Below are positions 21,550 through 34,417 of a DNA stretch of 64,000 nt, one piece after another. The notes under the pieces were generated by a model. It worked only from the letters and a program-made list of their open reading frames with translations, had not been told where the DNA came from and searched no databases. How positions within the stretch are numbered: position 1 is the stretch's first letter; every line of letters starts with the position of its first letter. The translations under genes were made by a program, and so were the position numbers. This stretch comes from Onthophagus taurus (taxonomy: Eukaryota; Arthropoda; Insecta; Coleoptera; Scarabaeidae): positions 1,493,001 through 1,557,000 of the forward strand of contig NC_091972.1 of assembly GCF_036711975.1 (NCBI RefSeq). Reading direction: 5' to 3'.

Positions 21550-23803
21550 CGTTTGTATATTTAATGTACAATATACAGGGTGTCCCGTTAAGCGTACGGA
21601 GCGGCTGTATGGGCTGTATCTCAACAACGGTAAGGCCTAGAGGTTTGGGAAAAAAATCTTTATAAACAAAGTGGGCAAGAGAAATAGCTGGAAATTATTT
21701 TGAAGTTCGTAATTCGACCGCTAGGGGGCGTAACTGCCATAGAGAAACATAAAATTCCCGCTATCTCAGAAAGTTAGACGATGAGCTATAACTTTGACAA
21801 CATCATTTAGTAGCTTGGATAATACCGCATCGCTTTTGTTTTGCAATATTTTTCATATCTGTCATAATAAGGGAGGGGGAGGCCAATGCGTTTTCAAATG
21901 TTTACATTTTAATATCTCCTGGACCATTCAACCGATTTGAATATTCTTGGTCTTGTTTGAAAGAGCATTTGATGCTCTTTTAAAAGATATTTTCAGTAAG
22001 ACCGCTTGGTTTAAAACAAATAAGCTAGAGGGCGTTATCTGCAGCGGTTACATATTTTTGTGATTTTTGAAAAAAAGTTAAATGGAACGGTACTATTTAC
22101 TTCACAGACCGCTAATCACCATAAAATTTGCTAAATATTAGTGAAAACCGCATCTCGATATCTCCATCCATTCTCGAATTATAAAAGAAAATGTTAAAAA
22201 TTCGTATATCTTAATCGGATCAAGTTACCTTAGGAAACAAATAAGAGATAACAAAAATTTTATTATCTAGAACCTTCCTTCACACTTTATCCAAGCTTAG
22301 AACTGCTTCAAAACTACCTTTTGAGGCGTGTTGAAAAGCCAACGGATCAATGAAACATCAACAATGATAATAAAACAAAATAAACCGAAACACTTAGAAC
22401 AACTTAAATTTTTGGCAAAAATAGCTCACTAATGTTCGAAATGTCTTACATAAACCTCGATGCATTTATTTAATCTAGTTTCGACGAAAAAAAAGCGCTG
22501 GACCCGTTTTTACTGGTATTTAGTGTTTTGTCATATTTTTCCTGGTTATTGGTTTTTCTTGAAAAGTCAGGTCGTTTAGTCTACCCAATAGATAAAGGGG
22601 TGAAAGCAATGTGGGTTTTGCTCGAACCAAGAATGCATATTATGCAAGTTTACATCAGCTTGTGGACAGATGCTTCATGCATCCATAGCATTTGTGATAA
22701 AAGGTTTGGATTTGCCCAAATCATATTTGAAAGTCAATGGTAATAGTTCAGTCTGTTATCATAATCGGTATCTGTTAAGGCTTGATGTAAAACAACGTGG
22801 TGGAGATATTATTCTCTTGAGAACTCTTGTGGACAATTGTTTTCGGAGTTCCCAGATTATGTGGGATCACATTGCGCACCAATATGATTTACGAATTCAT
22901 AGAGACGTCTGAATGGGCTACACGTTGCCAGTTTTCCGTAATCGCTAAGTCAATCTTAAAAACACTTCTAGAGAAAAATGTCTTTCTTTGTCGTAATTGC
23001 ATTGCACATTTTTGCCATGCAGTTGCATCGTATTCGAAACATTGAAAATAAATCATCATACGCTCTATCATACGCTTCTGCGTTAGTAAATGACATGTTT
23101 ACAGTTACCATGGTAATGTGATTTGTTTTTCTCGATGAGGTAACTGGATCCGATTGATGGCACTCGAGTTTTTAACATTTTCTTCTATAACTCGAGAACA
23201 GGTGGCGATATCGAGATGCGGTTTTCACTAAAATTTAGCAAATTTTAAGGTGACTAAGGGTCTGTGAAGCAAATAGTATCGTTCCATTTAACTTTTCTTC
23301 AAAAATCACAAAAATATGTAATCGCTGCAGATAACGTCCTCTAGCTCATTTGTTTTAAAGCAGACGGTCTTACTGAAAATATCTTTAAAAAGAGCATAAA
23401 ATGCTCTTTCAAACAACATCGAAAACATTCAAATCGGTTGAATGGTCTAGGAGATATTAAAATGTAAACATATGAAAACGCATTGGCCTCCCCCTCCCTT
23501 ATTATGACAGATATGAGAAATATCGCAAAACAAAAGCGATGCGGTATTATCCAAGCTATTAAATGATGGTGTCAAAGTTATAGCTCATCGTCTAAGTTTC
23601 TGAGATAGCGGCAACTTTATGTTTCTCAATGGCAGTTACGCCCCCTAGCGCTCGAATTACGAACTTCAAAATAATTTCCAGCTGTTTCTCTTGGTCACTT
23701 TGCTTATAAGGATTTTTTTCCCAAACCTCTTGGCCTTACCGTTCTAGAGATACAGCCGCTCCGTACGCTTAACGGGACACCCTGTACATTAAATATACAA
23801 ACG
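21550..23803. mobile_element. Fold-back DNA transposon with about 620-bp inverted termini
   Basis: The first 640 bases and the last 615 bases are inverted copies of each other: the left begins acagggtgtcccgttaagcg at 21575 and the right ends with its complement at 23784. The repeat extends outward through cgtttgtatatttaatgtac (21550-21569 and, inverted, 23784-23803), with a small extra aatat on the left only. Arms end near 22190 and 23190. The roughly 1-kb interior has no intact transposase. A plus-strand run MWDHIAHQ followed by ETSEWATRCQF (about 22850-22940) faintly recalls the FFLWGxLKxxVY block of Tc1/mariner-like transposases, suggesting a decayed gene. Element ends in this style are common in insect genomes. 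Confidence 0.8.
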
Positions 23804-26800
23804 ATATTATTGCAACCTAGTTATGATTATTCATATTAACAATTAATATGAAGAGAGACAACTAATTTGGAAATTAAAGCCAAAATGAAATTAAAATTTG
23901 GTTATAAATTATATGGATTAATTTCACTTGCGTAATACACTTAAAATTGAAAATCGATAAATTATGAATCTGTCATAAGCATTGCGATAAGAACGAAACC
24001 AAAACATTTTTAAACAAAATTAAAAATGTTCATGTGTCGAATGATTTAAGCATGTTCTAGATTGGATCAGATAAAATAAGATGTTCAAAAAATTTCAATA
24101 ACTTAAAAACTAAAAACTTCTTCTCTCCTCTAAGTATTGTTAAAACGTTTCAACTGAACCCAACTCAACGCCGTTTTTTACCTGAGTCCTTTATGAGTCA
24201 CGTTAAAACTTAAAACCCTTCAAAAGATTTTCAGGTCAAACATTTTTTTTGTTATTTAACTTCTCACATTCTTTTTCGTTTCAAAGAAACTTCACAATTA
24301 AAATTAATCACACACTTTTCATGGTCGATTTATTACGTCCAAGGTACACATTTTTTTGTGAGGTAGCGGAAAAAATCACCACAGACAGGAGATTCCCTTC
24401 GATAAATGGTACCAGCATGATAGTATCTATGTTTATTACAATGACCCAGTTATATGCAGGTTGAAAATTATTAATTAATCGAAAACGTTGTAACTGGTGA
24501 CCACAATGGCACGATGTTTTCTTTAAGGTGTTTCGCTGTCGTCGGAACAAGTCATTAAATCTTCCCCAACCATAATTGCTTGGAGTCCGTGACACCACTT
24601 AAAGGGTTGTTTATACCACAGGTGTATAAGAGTTATTATAGTGGTTTTTTTAAAAAGGTTGGAAGTATTTCATCGATTTACCCTGTCAATTACTCAATTT
24701 GTATGTAGTATATTACAGATATATGGTAATATATCTATTACCTATATGCTATTTATAATACACAAAAGTACCATCTCAGTTGTATTTAAACCAAAATTAA
24801 TGACCGAAAAACTAATGAATATAAGTTAGGATGTTTTTCAGGAAATAATCTGAATTAATAAATCTCACCATTTACGTGAGCACAAAGTGCGAATGCAAAT
24901 TTAACACCAATGGATTCTCCCTGTTGTTCGAAAAGTTTCGCACCTACAAAAGAATAGTGTTCTGACGTGGAATCGACCATTAACATCCTCATATCTACCT
25001 TCAAAAATCGTCAGCCACATTCTTTTTACATATATTAGACAACACTTCTAAACTATTTGTAAAGTGTTTTGTTTTGGTATTTAAATTAAATAAAATGTAT
25101 TTAATAAGTTATACACCATTAGACATAAACATGGCTGGAGATAGAAGAAGGAGCAATTGGAGAAAGTAAAATTAACTGTCCAACTAACAAAAAATGTTTT
25201 GATTGACCAAAACGTTAAAAAAATGCTTCATTTAAAACTATCATTTAAAAATTAATTAAATTGTAATAACCCCATAAATTATAGTTACCTTGTAATATTT
25301 ATACCATTGTTGTTATTTATACCTCTTCGTAGTGGCGATCTCACTGTATAATTGCTGATATCGTTAAGGAGTACCGTTTAACTTGGACCCCTCATGTCGT
25401 GATAGGAATGTTAGCATCAAATACTAATGATGATCGCTAATCATAAAACCAGCAAACCTAAGTCGCAATTATCATTAAGAATAATGAATCGATCGCATCG
25501 GCAGCTGCTCAGTTAATAATAAAGTTAATAACACAAGAAGAATAAGAAATACATTCTCATAATTGATGTGTTTACGATCAAATTGTAAACGTGGTTTAAT
25601 AGAAATGATTAACAATAACGCATGCTTTGAAATGCCAACGCATTCATCTGCTGTGGCTTATAATTTCTTTTACTATATCTGACGTATCTAATGAGAGACG
25701 TGGAGATGTTAAGATTCTTGAGTGATTATTTAATTTATTCTATTTATCTTATAATCAACACTATCTCAAACTCTAATAAAGTATCTGATGACAAACAAAA
25801 AACCGAAAAAAAGAAAGAAAAACTTGGAAGATTGAAAGTGTAGGGGGCTCCCCATTGGGGATGTCGTTGTATTGATTTTTGAGAACGTCCAATGGAGACG
25901 ATAGAACCAAAAGCTTCAATATCTCCAGCTCTTTCTCGGAAAACTTTTCGCTTCCCAGAATTTTCTTCTGTTGCACCCGTCCCATTCTAGTCGGATCGCT
26001 TGATGAATGTTGGAGATGGAGAATTTTCGCCTCTGGTGGGGGGAGTGAGTACAGAATCGGTTAAAGAAACCGTTCGTTATTTTCGTATGCAGAATGTAAA
26101 TAGGACGAATGTTGATGAAGTCAAGTGAGCATCGTCTTAGATTTCTTCAAATCATGTCAACTGCTAGTATGCTCTTAATTTAGAGTGAAATACCAAGAAA
26201 TAATAATTTTAATTTTCCATGAAACCTCTAAGCTATGCAATAGGGTAGTCATATTTAAAAAATTCTCAAGATTTAAAACTTTTAGAACTGTTGTTAAATA
26301 TTTTTACAATGAAAAGGATTACTATTTATCTTCTATACATAATTCTCTACGTAATGATTAAGTTGCTCGACCCACTTTTGGATCTGCCTGTATAACTAGG
26401 TATGTTTAAAGATGTGGATCTAAAGTCGAACAGCTTTAAGAAGTAAATCAAGGTCAACGTGAAATACGGTTGTCTAGAGTCTGTACATCTAGCTAATGTG
26501 TTTACGCTTAGTACATATTAATATCGTTTTAGAAATACTTTTATAGTACTATTTTTCAAATTATATTTTTTTCAATTCAACTACTTCAAAACTAAACTCC
26601 TGGAGAAAATTAAGACACCACTTATATTTTTTCATTGACATTTTAAACAAACATAAGAAGATAAAGAATACTTTGTCTTAAAATAGATAATTTTTCTGTT
26701 TATCTTGTTTTTCACATATATGTTTTTAAGTTCATAGAGAATCAGTACAAACATCAACTATTCGATGCGTTATGTTACCAATGTTTTAGGGAGAAAACAT

Positions 26801-28974
26801 TCCAACATAGGCCGCATGTTTAGACTATTTAACGAAACTGCACCACATGCATTATACTGCACAATCACAATAAATTATAAGTACGGAGAGTTTCACGGCC
26901 GGTGTTGAAATAAAACTAGCACTATCACTAGAAGTATAAAACTAGAGAGTTTCGGGTTGGGTTGATACTTGGAGAGTTTTTTATAATTTGGTGAAGATTT
27001 CAGATTTCTATCTTGCTTTGTGTGATCTCCTGCGATCACACTATATAATTTCATAGTTGATTTTACGTCCGTAGCAGTATTTAGTGGAAATTCAAACATA
27101 TTTCAAACTCTCTAATTTAGTTGCCTCAGCTTCTTTTTCTAGTTTTAATAAAATTTAGAATATCAAATCTGCTAATAATTCTTTGTATGCTAACGAATCA
27201 GGGTCCCCTATAGTTTGGATGCTCGGGCTCGTAGACAACGCAACTTTAAGCGCATTAATAAGTGGCAACGAAAAAGTATCGGAAATATTATTCCCATAAA
27301 ACAAGCTCAATATCTAAATCTATAGATTTAATAGCAGAATGGTAATAAATTTTTTTTTTGTATTTTATTATTACTGCTCTTTATATTCCCCTTCTGAAGG
27401 TGAAGATATGAGAACGATATTTATGATTTATTTTTTATCATTAAAAAATATTCGTAATTATTTTAATAGCACATTAATCTGGCAGTGCATCTGTGGCAGG
27501 TTCGGTGCAATCAATTGATATCATATTAAAAAAGATGGGAACGCCGAGGTAGAGTGTCTCAATTATTATTTATTACGACCGGGTTTTGTTTAAAACGGGG
27601 TCGGCACGTGCTACGGCGGACAGCGATAATTTGCAAGGATTTGCAGATGTTCTTCAGGGTCGCGGTTGCGCGGATTTTTTCACTTGTATCTTGCGATGCT
27701 TTACCGAAGGTCGCAGGTGAACCTTCTTCTTCCAGGTTCCAAACTATCTACAGCTACTAACAATGACAGCAGGTGGTAAATCGATGTTTATTCAGATATA
27801 CGAGTAATTACGATCAAATTATGAAATCTTTTAGATTTATCTAATTAACCCGAGTAATATTTACGTAAATATTAACTTCTATTAAATTCATGTATATTGT
27901 TATGGGTATTACGGTATTAATACTTTTTAAAAATTGTTACCATAAGATCCTATTTCGGCCACAAGCAACCTTCGTTTAATTAGCTAAAAGATCTCCATGT
28001 CTTGACTGGTACATATTTTAGGTTCTTGATCGAGGGATCCAGGTAGATGCACAAAGAAATTATCTCAACTTTTCACCAGTTACATTGAGTTAGTCTCCGT
28101 CGCTTCACTTATGTAAATACTGATCTCGGTAAAAGGTGTGGAAACCTACCAGTTGCTATTTCCTTGAATCACTGTCACAAAATATCCCACAATTATTGAG
28201 TAACTTAATCCTTTTCGGTAGAAATAAATTTACCCAATACAGTCAGTAACGAGTGAAAAGAACAAAAGATCAAGATTGAAAAATTGTAAATAATTTGATT
28301 GATTTGGATGCATTCATCAGAAAAATCTTCTTCATCTGTGTTATCTAAAATGGCAGTATCATCCAGATCACCTTTAACAGCAATTTTATTTTCTTGTCAC
28401 TTTTTGTTCTGTCAGTTAACTGAACCGATCTTCTTCTGGCCATGATTCCAGAACGATTCCAGAGAAGCTGAATTATATTTTCTGGGTTAATAAACAATGT
28501 TTTCTATTAATAACAAATTCTTCCATTGTTTCTGATTTCAGAGTTATAAATCGTGTTTGATGATGAAAACGTCATATTTAAGTATTTTAAGATTCAGAGT
28601 GGTATAATAGGTGGCCATTAATCCATAATGGATTGAAACGGTTTATGAATTATATTTGTTGTAAGAACGCAGCGTTTTGAACAATTAGGTACATTGAATT
28701 AGATAAATATCAAGTAGCAGAGATTTTAGTATTATTTTTGACGTTTCTTACCACATCAAATCTTAAGTCTTACATATAGTAGAACTAGTGTGGAATAATA
28801 TATACACAGAGCATTTTAAATCCAAAATGGTTAATACTATCAGAAAACCTGAAAATCTCCAAATTTGGTATAACTCTAACTAATCATTTTCGAGAAAATT
28901 AATATATATTTTTTAGTTGAATTTTTCCAATCCCATAATAAGTATCTTTCATCTTTTTTAACCATTAAAAATAA
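23804..28974. other. Gene-poor intergenic DNA
   Basis: About 5 kb of AT-rich sequence without a recognised gene. ORFs here are short and show no domain, and none is bounded by convincing splice sites. Slightly less AT-rich patches occur at 25850-26060 and 27480-27770 but carry nothing I can name. A partial hexamer fold-back repeat lies at 26875-26960. Confidence 0.5.
26875..26965. repeat. YTAGNN-hexamer fold-back repeat, partial
   Basis: One end of a family member: 'tttcacggccggtgttga' followed by 'aaaactagcactatcactagaag' and 'gagtttcgggttggg'. The partner arm is not obvious, so it is a fragment. Confidence 0.65.
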
Positions 28975-31228
28975 AACCCGTACGACGATAGCAACAAACC
29001 TCCCAGCAACAAACTTTTACCTGTAATTTCCTATCTACTTTCTTAGCTGATATCTTCCTTATAATTAGGGATAGCGAAAAACTAAATGCACCACTTGAAA
29101 GCTTGAATCTTTCTCTATCTAAAACCGGGTTTTCGTCTGCCGATAAGTTGATATTAAGATCAATAAAAAATGAAGAACACCGCGCTGTACTTAAAATAGC
29201 TCAAAATTACCAAATTTCAAGACCTTGTGCAATTGTTACGAAACCGAATTTTAAAAAACTGTTATCACAGTCGGAAAGGGCGCTCCTTCAGCTATCTTAA
29301 TCCGGGTTTTCGTCGGTCAATATCTATCGGCGTCATGCTTAAATCACCCTTAATGTCCATCCCTACACGCAGAAACGCTTAAATACTCTTCCTCTAAACA
29401 ACTTTCTTATTTGATAGGGAGAAAACTATAGAAACATATCTATCTTATTGAAAATTTTCTGCTCTTTCTAGTGGTGTATATCACGCGCTTGCACACGTAC
29501 ATTTTTGGCCAAAAACTGCTAAATTCACACGTTTTAGCCATTCTTAAACCTTGTTCGGGTCGATAACTTTCTTATATGAGCAGGAGAAAACTCTAGTCTA
29601 GAACCATATCTATCTTATCGGAAATTTCCTGCTCTTTCAAGTGGTGTATATCGCGCGCTTGCACAAACACGTTTTGCGCCAAAAACTACTAACGTTGTGG
29701 ATTTTTCTGTTTCTAGTTAACTCCCATTTGTGACAGAGTCTGTCACGACGACCTGAGTGAAAATCATTATAAACGATTTATGGAAAAATCCCTGAAATCG
29801 GTCTAAAGATTTAACTTTTGTGCAAAACTCTAGAACAATATCTATCTTATCGAAAATTTCCTGCTCTTTCTAATGGTGTCTTTTAATAACAATTATACAC
29901 TTTAATTTAACAACAATTATTAATTAAAGTTATACAGGATGGTCAGAAATGTGCTGATTTAGTAGCTTCTTGAGGTGTGGTGGCGCGCCATCTTGTTGGA
30001 ATAACTGCCGTTGGAATTGAGTTGGGTCAAAATTAGCGGGATGGAAGGAATGGCACAGTTTTTTAAAAATTTAAACATGTCTTTCCAGTTAAGGTTTCCT
30101 CAAATCTTTTGCGGATTTTGAGTGTGCGAATTTTAAAGTCTACAGTAAAGTAACTAAATTTAAAGTCTACTAGTATATTTACTAGTAACTCTACTAGTAT
30201 GGGATGTAATCACAAAGTCTCCTGATTTTTCAGCATATAATACGGTGGTGAGGGAAAAAAGTAGAGTTGCCATTTAAAAAAATAACCTTTTTGAGATACG
30301 GAAATTTGACGCACATTTCTGACCATCCTGTATAACTTTAATTAATAATTGTTGTTAAATTAAAGTGTATAATTGTTATTAAAAGACACCATTAGAAAGA
30401 GCAGGAAATTTTCGATAAGATAGATATGGTTCTAGAGTTTTGCACAAAAGTTAAATCTTTAGACCGATTTCAGGGATTTTTCCATAAATCGTTTCTGTCA
30501 CAAATGGGCGTTAACTAGAAACAGAAAAATCCACAACGTTAGTAGTTTTTGGCGCAAAACGTGTTTGTGCAAGCGCGCGATATACACCACTTGAAAGAGC
30601 AGGAAATTTGCGATAAGATAGATATGGTTCTAGAGTTTTCTCCTGCTCATATAAGAAAGTTATCAACCCCAACAGGGTTTAAGAATTGCTAAAACGAGTG
30701 AATTTAGCAGTTTTTGGCCAAAAATGTACGCGTGTTATACACCACTAGAAAGAGCAGAAAATTTTCTATAAGATAGATATGTCTCTATAGTTTTCTCCCT
30801 ATCAAATAAGAAAGTTGTTTAGAGGAAGAGTATTTAAGCGTTTCTGCGTGTAGGGATGGACATTAAGGGTGATTTAAGCATGACGCCGATAGATATTGAC
30901 CGACGAAAACCCGGATTAAGATAGCTGAAGGAGCGCCCTTTCTGACTATGATAACAGTTTTTTAAAATTCGGTTTCGTAACAATTGCACAAGGCCTTGAA
31001 GTTTGGTAATTTTGAGCTATTTTAAGTACAGCGCGGTGTTCTTCATTTTTTATTGATCTTAATATCAACTTATCGGCAGACGAAAACCCGGTTTTAGATA
31101 GAGAAAGATTCAAGCTTTCAAGTGGTGCATTTAGTTTTTCGCTATCCCTAATTATAAGGAAGATATCAGCTAAGAAAGTAGATAGGAAATTACGGGTAAA
31201 AGTTTGTTGCTATCGTCGCACGGGTAAA
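28975..31228. repeat. Large near-perfect palindrome (inverted duplication)
   Basis: The sequence from about 28975 to 29933 is repeated in inverted orientation from about 30332 to 31228. Stretches of more than 90 bases match without change, for example 29020-29110 against 31095-31185. Differences include a short insertion near 29735-29780 present only on the left. Each arm contains three related copies of a segment reading tatctatctta...cctgctcttt...gtggtgtatat (about 29425, 29605 and 29845 on the left). The arms are joined by a 398-bp MITE at the exact axis. The 65-codon ORF at 29103-29300 shows no domain. No gene is recognised in the arms. Confidence 0.9.
29934..30331. mobile_element. Small MITE at the palindrome axis
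   Basis: A 398-bp element has terminal inverted repeats ACAGGATGGTCAGAAATGTG. If the termini are taken as CAGGATGG, the target duplication is TA, as in Tc1/mariner-type MITEs, and the reconstructed empty site is a perfect AT palindrome centred on that TA. It has no coding capacity. It is flanked on both sides by the inverted arms, beginning with 'aaagttat' and 'ataacttt'. Confidence 0.75.
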
Positions 31229-31539
31229 AATAAATGTCAATATTTTTCCGTGCTAAATGCGAGTATATCTTCTAGAAAAATTTCTTAGACGAATAGTACT
31301 TTTTTTCCATAGTGATTTATCTTTGCGCAACTACTTCGCTCAAGCAAAGTATAATTTTAGCCGTGGTATTGATTTTTGAGCCGCGTTGTTCTCTTTTTCG
31401 ACGTATAGTGCTTTAACTCATCATATAATTTAACTCGCTATTGTAAAATACATATTTTATTATGAAAAGTTAGTATCTGTATAATTTAGTCGCAAAGCTA
31501 CAAATCATATTAATATATGTACATAATTATTTTCAGTTA

Positions 31540-33260
31540 GTTATCAACAACTTGAATGCAATCTCCGTTGACCTCGATTCAACAACATGTACGATACAAA
31601 CAAAACAGGCGCGACCGTTGAAGCGGTTACGTAAACAATGCCTACGTGTGCGGGTACTAAATGCGAGGAGGATCAACCAAAATGACAAGCAACCGAAGCT
31701 ATAAGAGCGCTCATACCCAACTCCCCCCATTTCATGACAGAATGGTCGCGTCCGCATAGATTACATTCCATGTTTTGCCAAGTGGTTCAACTCCGGCTCA
31801 GTTCTCCAACTCCTCTCTTCAATTCCCCGCGCCCATACTTCTCCTTCATCAAAAACACGATTCCCCTTCGTACCCTCTCCCGCCACCCCGTACCGAGCCC
31901 GTCAAAACGGAAATAAGTTCTGATAATCTGACCGCGTTGCCGCAACCGATTCTCGTCGACGTCGTCGTCATGGAAACGGAATGTTTCGTTGTTTCGAGGT
32001 GCGGTTGCGCTTGTTTTTGGCCTTGAAAACGAGTTATAAAAAAATAAGCACGAAGTGGAACGACACAAAACCAAACCGGTTTTAATTGTTTGAAATGCAA
32101 AACAAACAAGTTTAGTACTTCTCTATTTTTTTTTTGTTATGGAAATAAAGATTAGTTAAATATTGAGTGGTTAATTGATTGATTGGGTTGGGTTACGTTT
32201 TATTGATTTTATCGTTAGTAATCGTTTGTGTAACCGTTTCAATTAAGTTGTTGGCATGTTAATCACTCGATCTGAATCTGAATTACTAATACCTGTTTAA
32301 GAGTGTTGCTGTAATTGATTCGAACATCAGCACAGCAGCTGGGCAACATAATTACTAATTACATAAGCGGAGCGTCTTAATGGATATAAAAGCATAAAAT
32401 GTAATGCGTAGATATCAGCGGCTTAAAAAATATTTCAACTTTCTTATTTTACTTTATATGCTTCGTGCTGATGTGGCTTGATAGAAATAAATTACTATAA
32501 TTACTTCAAATTAAACTTAATAGTTTTGTAAATCTTACTTACAAATTTTTTTATTGCAACATATTCGATAATAAATAAATAAGAAATGTTTAATTATCTA
32601 TATAAATGAATTAATTAACAAATTTACTTATTGATATCTATACCTTCTTTTTAATTAAGTTTAAAATATTTGTTGAATACCTTAATCATGGAGTGTCACC
32701 ATAAAAACGAAACCTAAAATAAGCAAGAAACGGAAAAAAAAGAAGGCGAAGTAATCAAAAGTAATGTAATTTCTCGCCCCCTCTCAACTTTCTATAATAC
32801 AATATAATAGCTGCAGTCAACAAAATTGGAAACGAGCTACTGCCGTTCCCTCCGTTTTCGTCTCCCCCCCTTCGCCCATCGAACACACTCCAAACTACTT
32901 TCCATGACCTCGATCCCATCGTAGTGCTCTCTGAAATTGTTGCCGGGCACCGTCGGTTACCATGGCAACACCGCCAAGTCTGACTAAACTTCCCCCCCCG
33001 GCTTGATGTAGTACAATATACAACACTACCGTGGCTCTTTCGCTCGCTCGACCACCAGCACCGTACCTAGTGACTATCACAGTCATAGGGAACAGCGAAC
33101 ATAGTCACAGTCACGGCAGTCGGGTTCGGATCGGTATCCGGCCCACGTCGGTAGACGCTTGGCATCGATCGACATCGTTAGGATCGCATTTTGTGTGCTC
33201 GTCTTCGGTGTGGCACGGACCAGCCCAGGCAGAAAGTTGTTGAAGAGTTAAAAAATGCTT
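31540..33260. promoter_or_regulatory. CpG-rich islands, putative promoter or 5' exon region
   Basis: Two blocks (about 31550-32050 and 32770-33250) are strikingly richer in G+C and CpG than the surroundings, with motifs such as tcgacgtcgtcgtcatgg and ctcgctcgacc. Long overlapping ORFs appear on both strands but only because stops are rare; none has a protein-like composition. A promoter or non-coding first exon of a gene whose body lies elsewhere is the simplest reading. The intervening 32060-32770 is ordinary AT-rich DNA. Confidence 0.35.
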
Positions 33261-34415
33261 TTAAACCGTTGCTCTTTATCCTTTACGCCCTTTCTTCCAT
33301 CTCTTTCCGTCTGTTAGGTTTATAGGAAAGGAGATTAAACAGGAATGAATTGCTGAAATAACATCGAGGACGTCAATAAAAAATTAAAAGCTTTTTATAA
33401 CGACTTCCTTCAAAACTGATTTACTGTGCTTTTTTCAATTTTATTCTATCCTCATTTTTTTCTTTATCTTTTATTTTCAACATTAATCATTAACTTATAC
33501 ATACATTTTTTGTTAATTAGGTCGTCGGAAAACAACTTCGTTATTTACTTTTTAAGAAAAATAAATGTTTTTAATAAGAACTTCTTGATTAATATAGGAT
33601 TCTGTTTCCATTCTATTCGTTTGCACTGTATTTGGTTTCGTGACTATGGTAAACCAACTTTGTTATAGTTAGATCACGATCGCAGCTAATTCAGGTCATA
33701 TCTAACCAAAATGACGCCTGACCATGGAATCGATACATCAGTGGTTCTCAACTTATTTCTTACTTACCGGAAATCGTTATTAAAATTGTTTATTAAGCGT
33801 TAAAAAATTCTTAATAATTAGTTTAATCCTTTCCTACTTACATCGAATTATATGAATTCTTAAAGGGTCATTGACACTCGGAACGTCGCTTCCTTAGCTG
33901 TAAAAGAAGATCTTGGGGTACTAACCGAAGATTTGATCTCCTATTTCTGTGCTGGAAAGCTATACATCTAAACTTTCTCTCCGCCAACTGATGAATGATG
34001 ATCTAGCAATTAGCACATCGTAAATTATATATAAAAACTATATCAAGAATTAAATTGAATTTTGATTGCATATGAATATAATGATTATAAAAAAATCACG
34101 ATTATTCAGTAGTGTCTAACTTTCTCGTCTACATTCGTCTTTCTTTCTTAAATCGTTCAATTTCTCTAGATTTAGGGATTAAGTGGATTACTTGATTTAG
34201 GACTTAAAATGCAATAGGTATACAAAAATATATTTCCATAGAAACAAGGGCGTACCTACTTACTTTAAGTACTTAGTAAGTTTCGAGTTTAAATCCGAAT
34301 GTTTCTAGTTCTAGGTTTAGTGTTAGTTCTAGTTTTGCACTAACACAAGACCTCATCATTCTGACTTTTAACGACGCGACGTATTAAATGTACATTTTCA
34401 AAACAGAAGAACAAA
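33261..34415. other. Intergenic DNA
   Basis: AT-rich interval with no recognised gene. The 80-codon ORF at 33426-33668 is rich in Phe/Leu/Ile from AT bias and has no domain. A short hexamer-repeat fragment lies near 34290-34350. Confidence 0.45.
34285..34350. repeat. YTAGNN-hexamer repeat fragment
   Basis: The sequence 'tttaaatccgaatgtttctag' runs into 'ttctaggtttagtgttagttctagtttt', the diagnostic block of the family, followed by a remnant of the inverted block 'gcactaacacaagacct'. The outer ends are missing. Confidence 0.65.
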
Positions 34416-34417
34416 TA

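Noticed and set aside
22528..23045. Overlapping plus-strand ORFs inside the fold-back element as a transposase gene
   Set aside because: Only a faint resemblance to one transposase block survives, frames are short and the catalytic motifs are not visible.
24308..24598. 96-codon minus-strand ORF
   Set aside because: No domain, no splice sites, overlapping plus-strand ORF; most likely chance.
25773..25985. Minus-strand ORF with protein-like start
   Set aside because: No recognisable family and no acceptor or donor at its edges that maintains a frame to a neighbouring exon.
31533..32109. Several overlapping ORFs on both strands
   Set aside because: They come from low stop-codon density in a CpG-rich block; composition is not protein-like and no frame is favoured.
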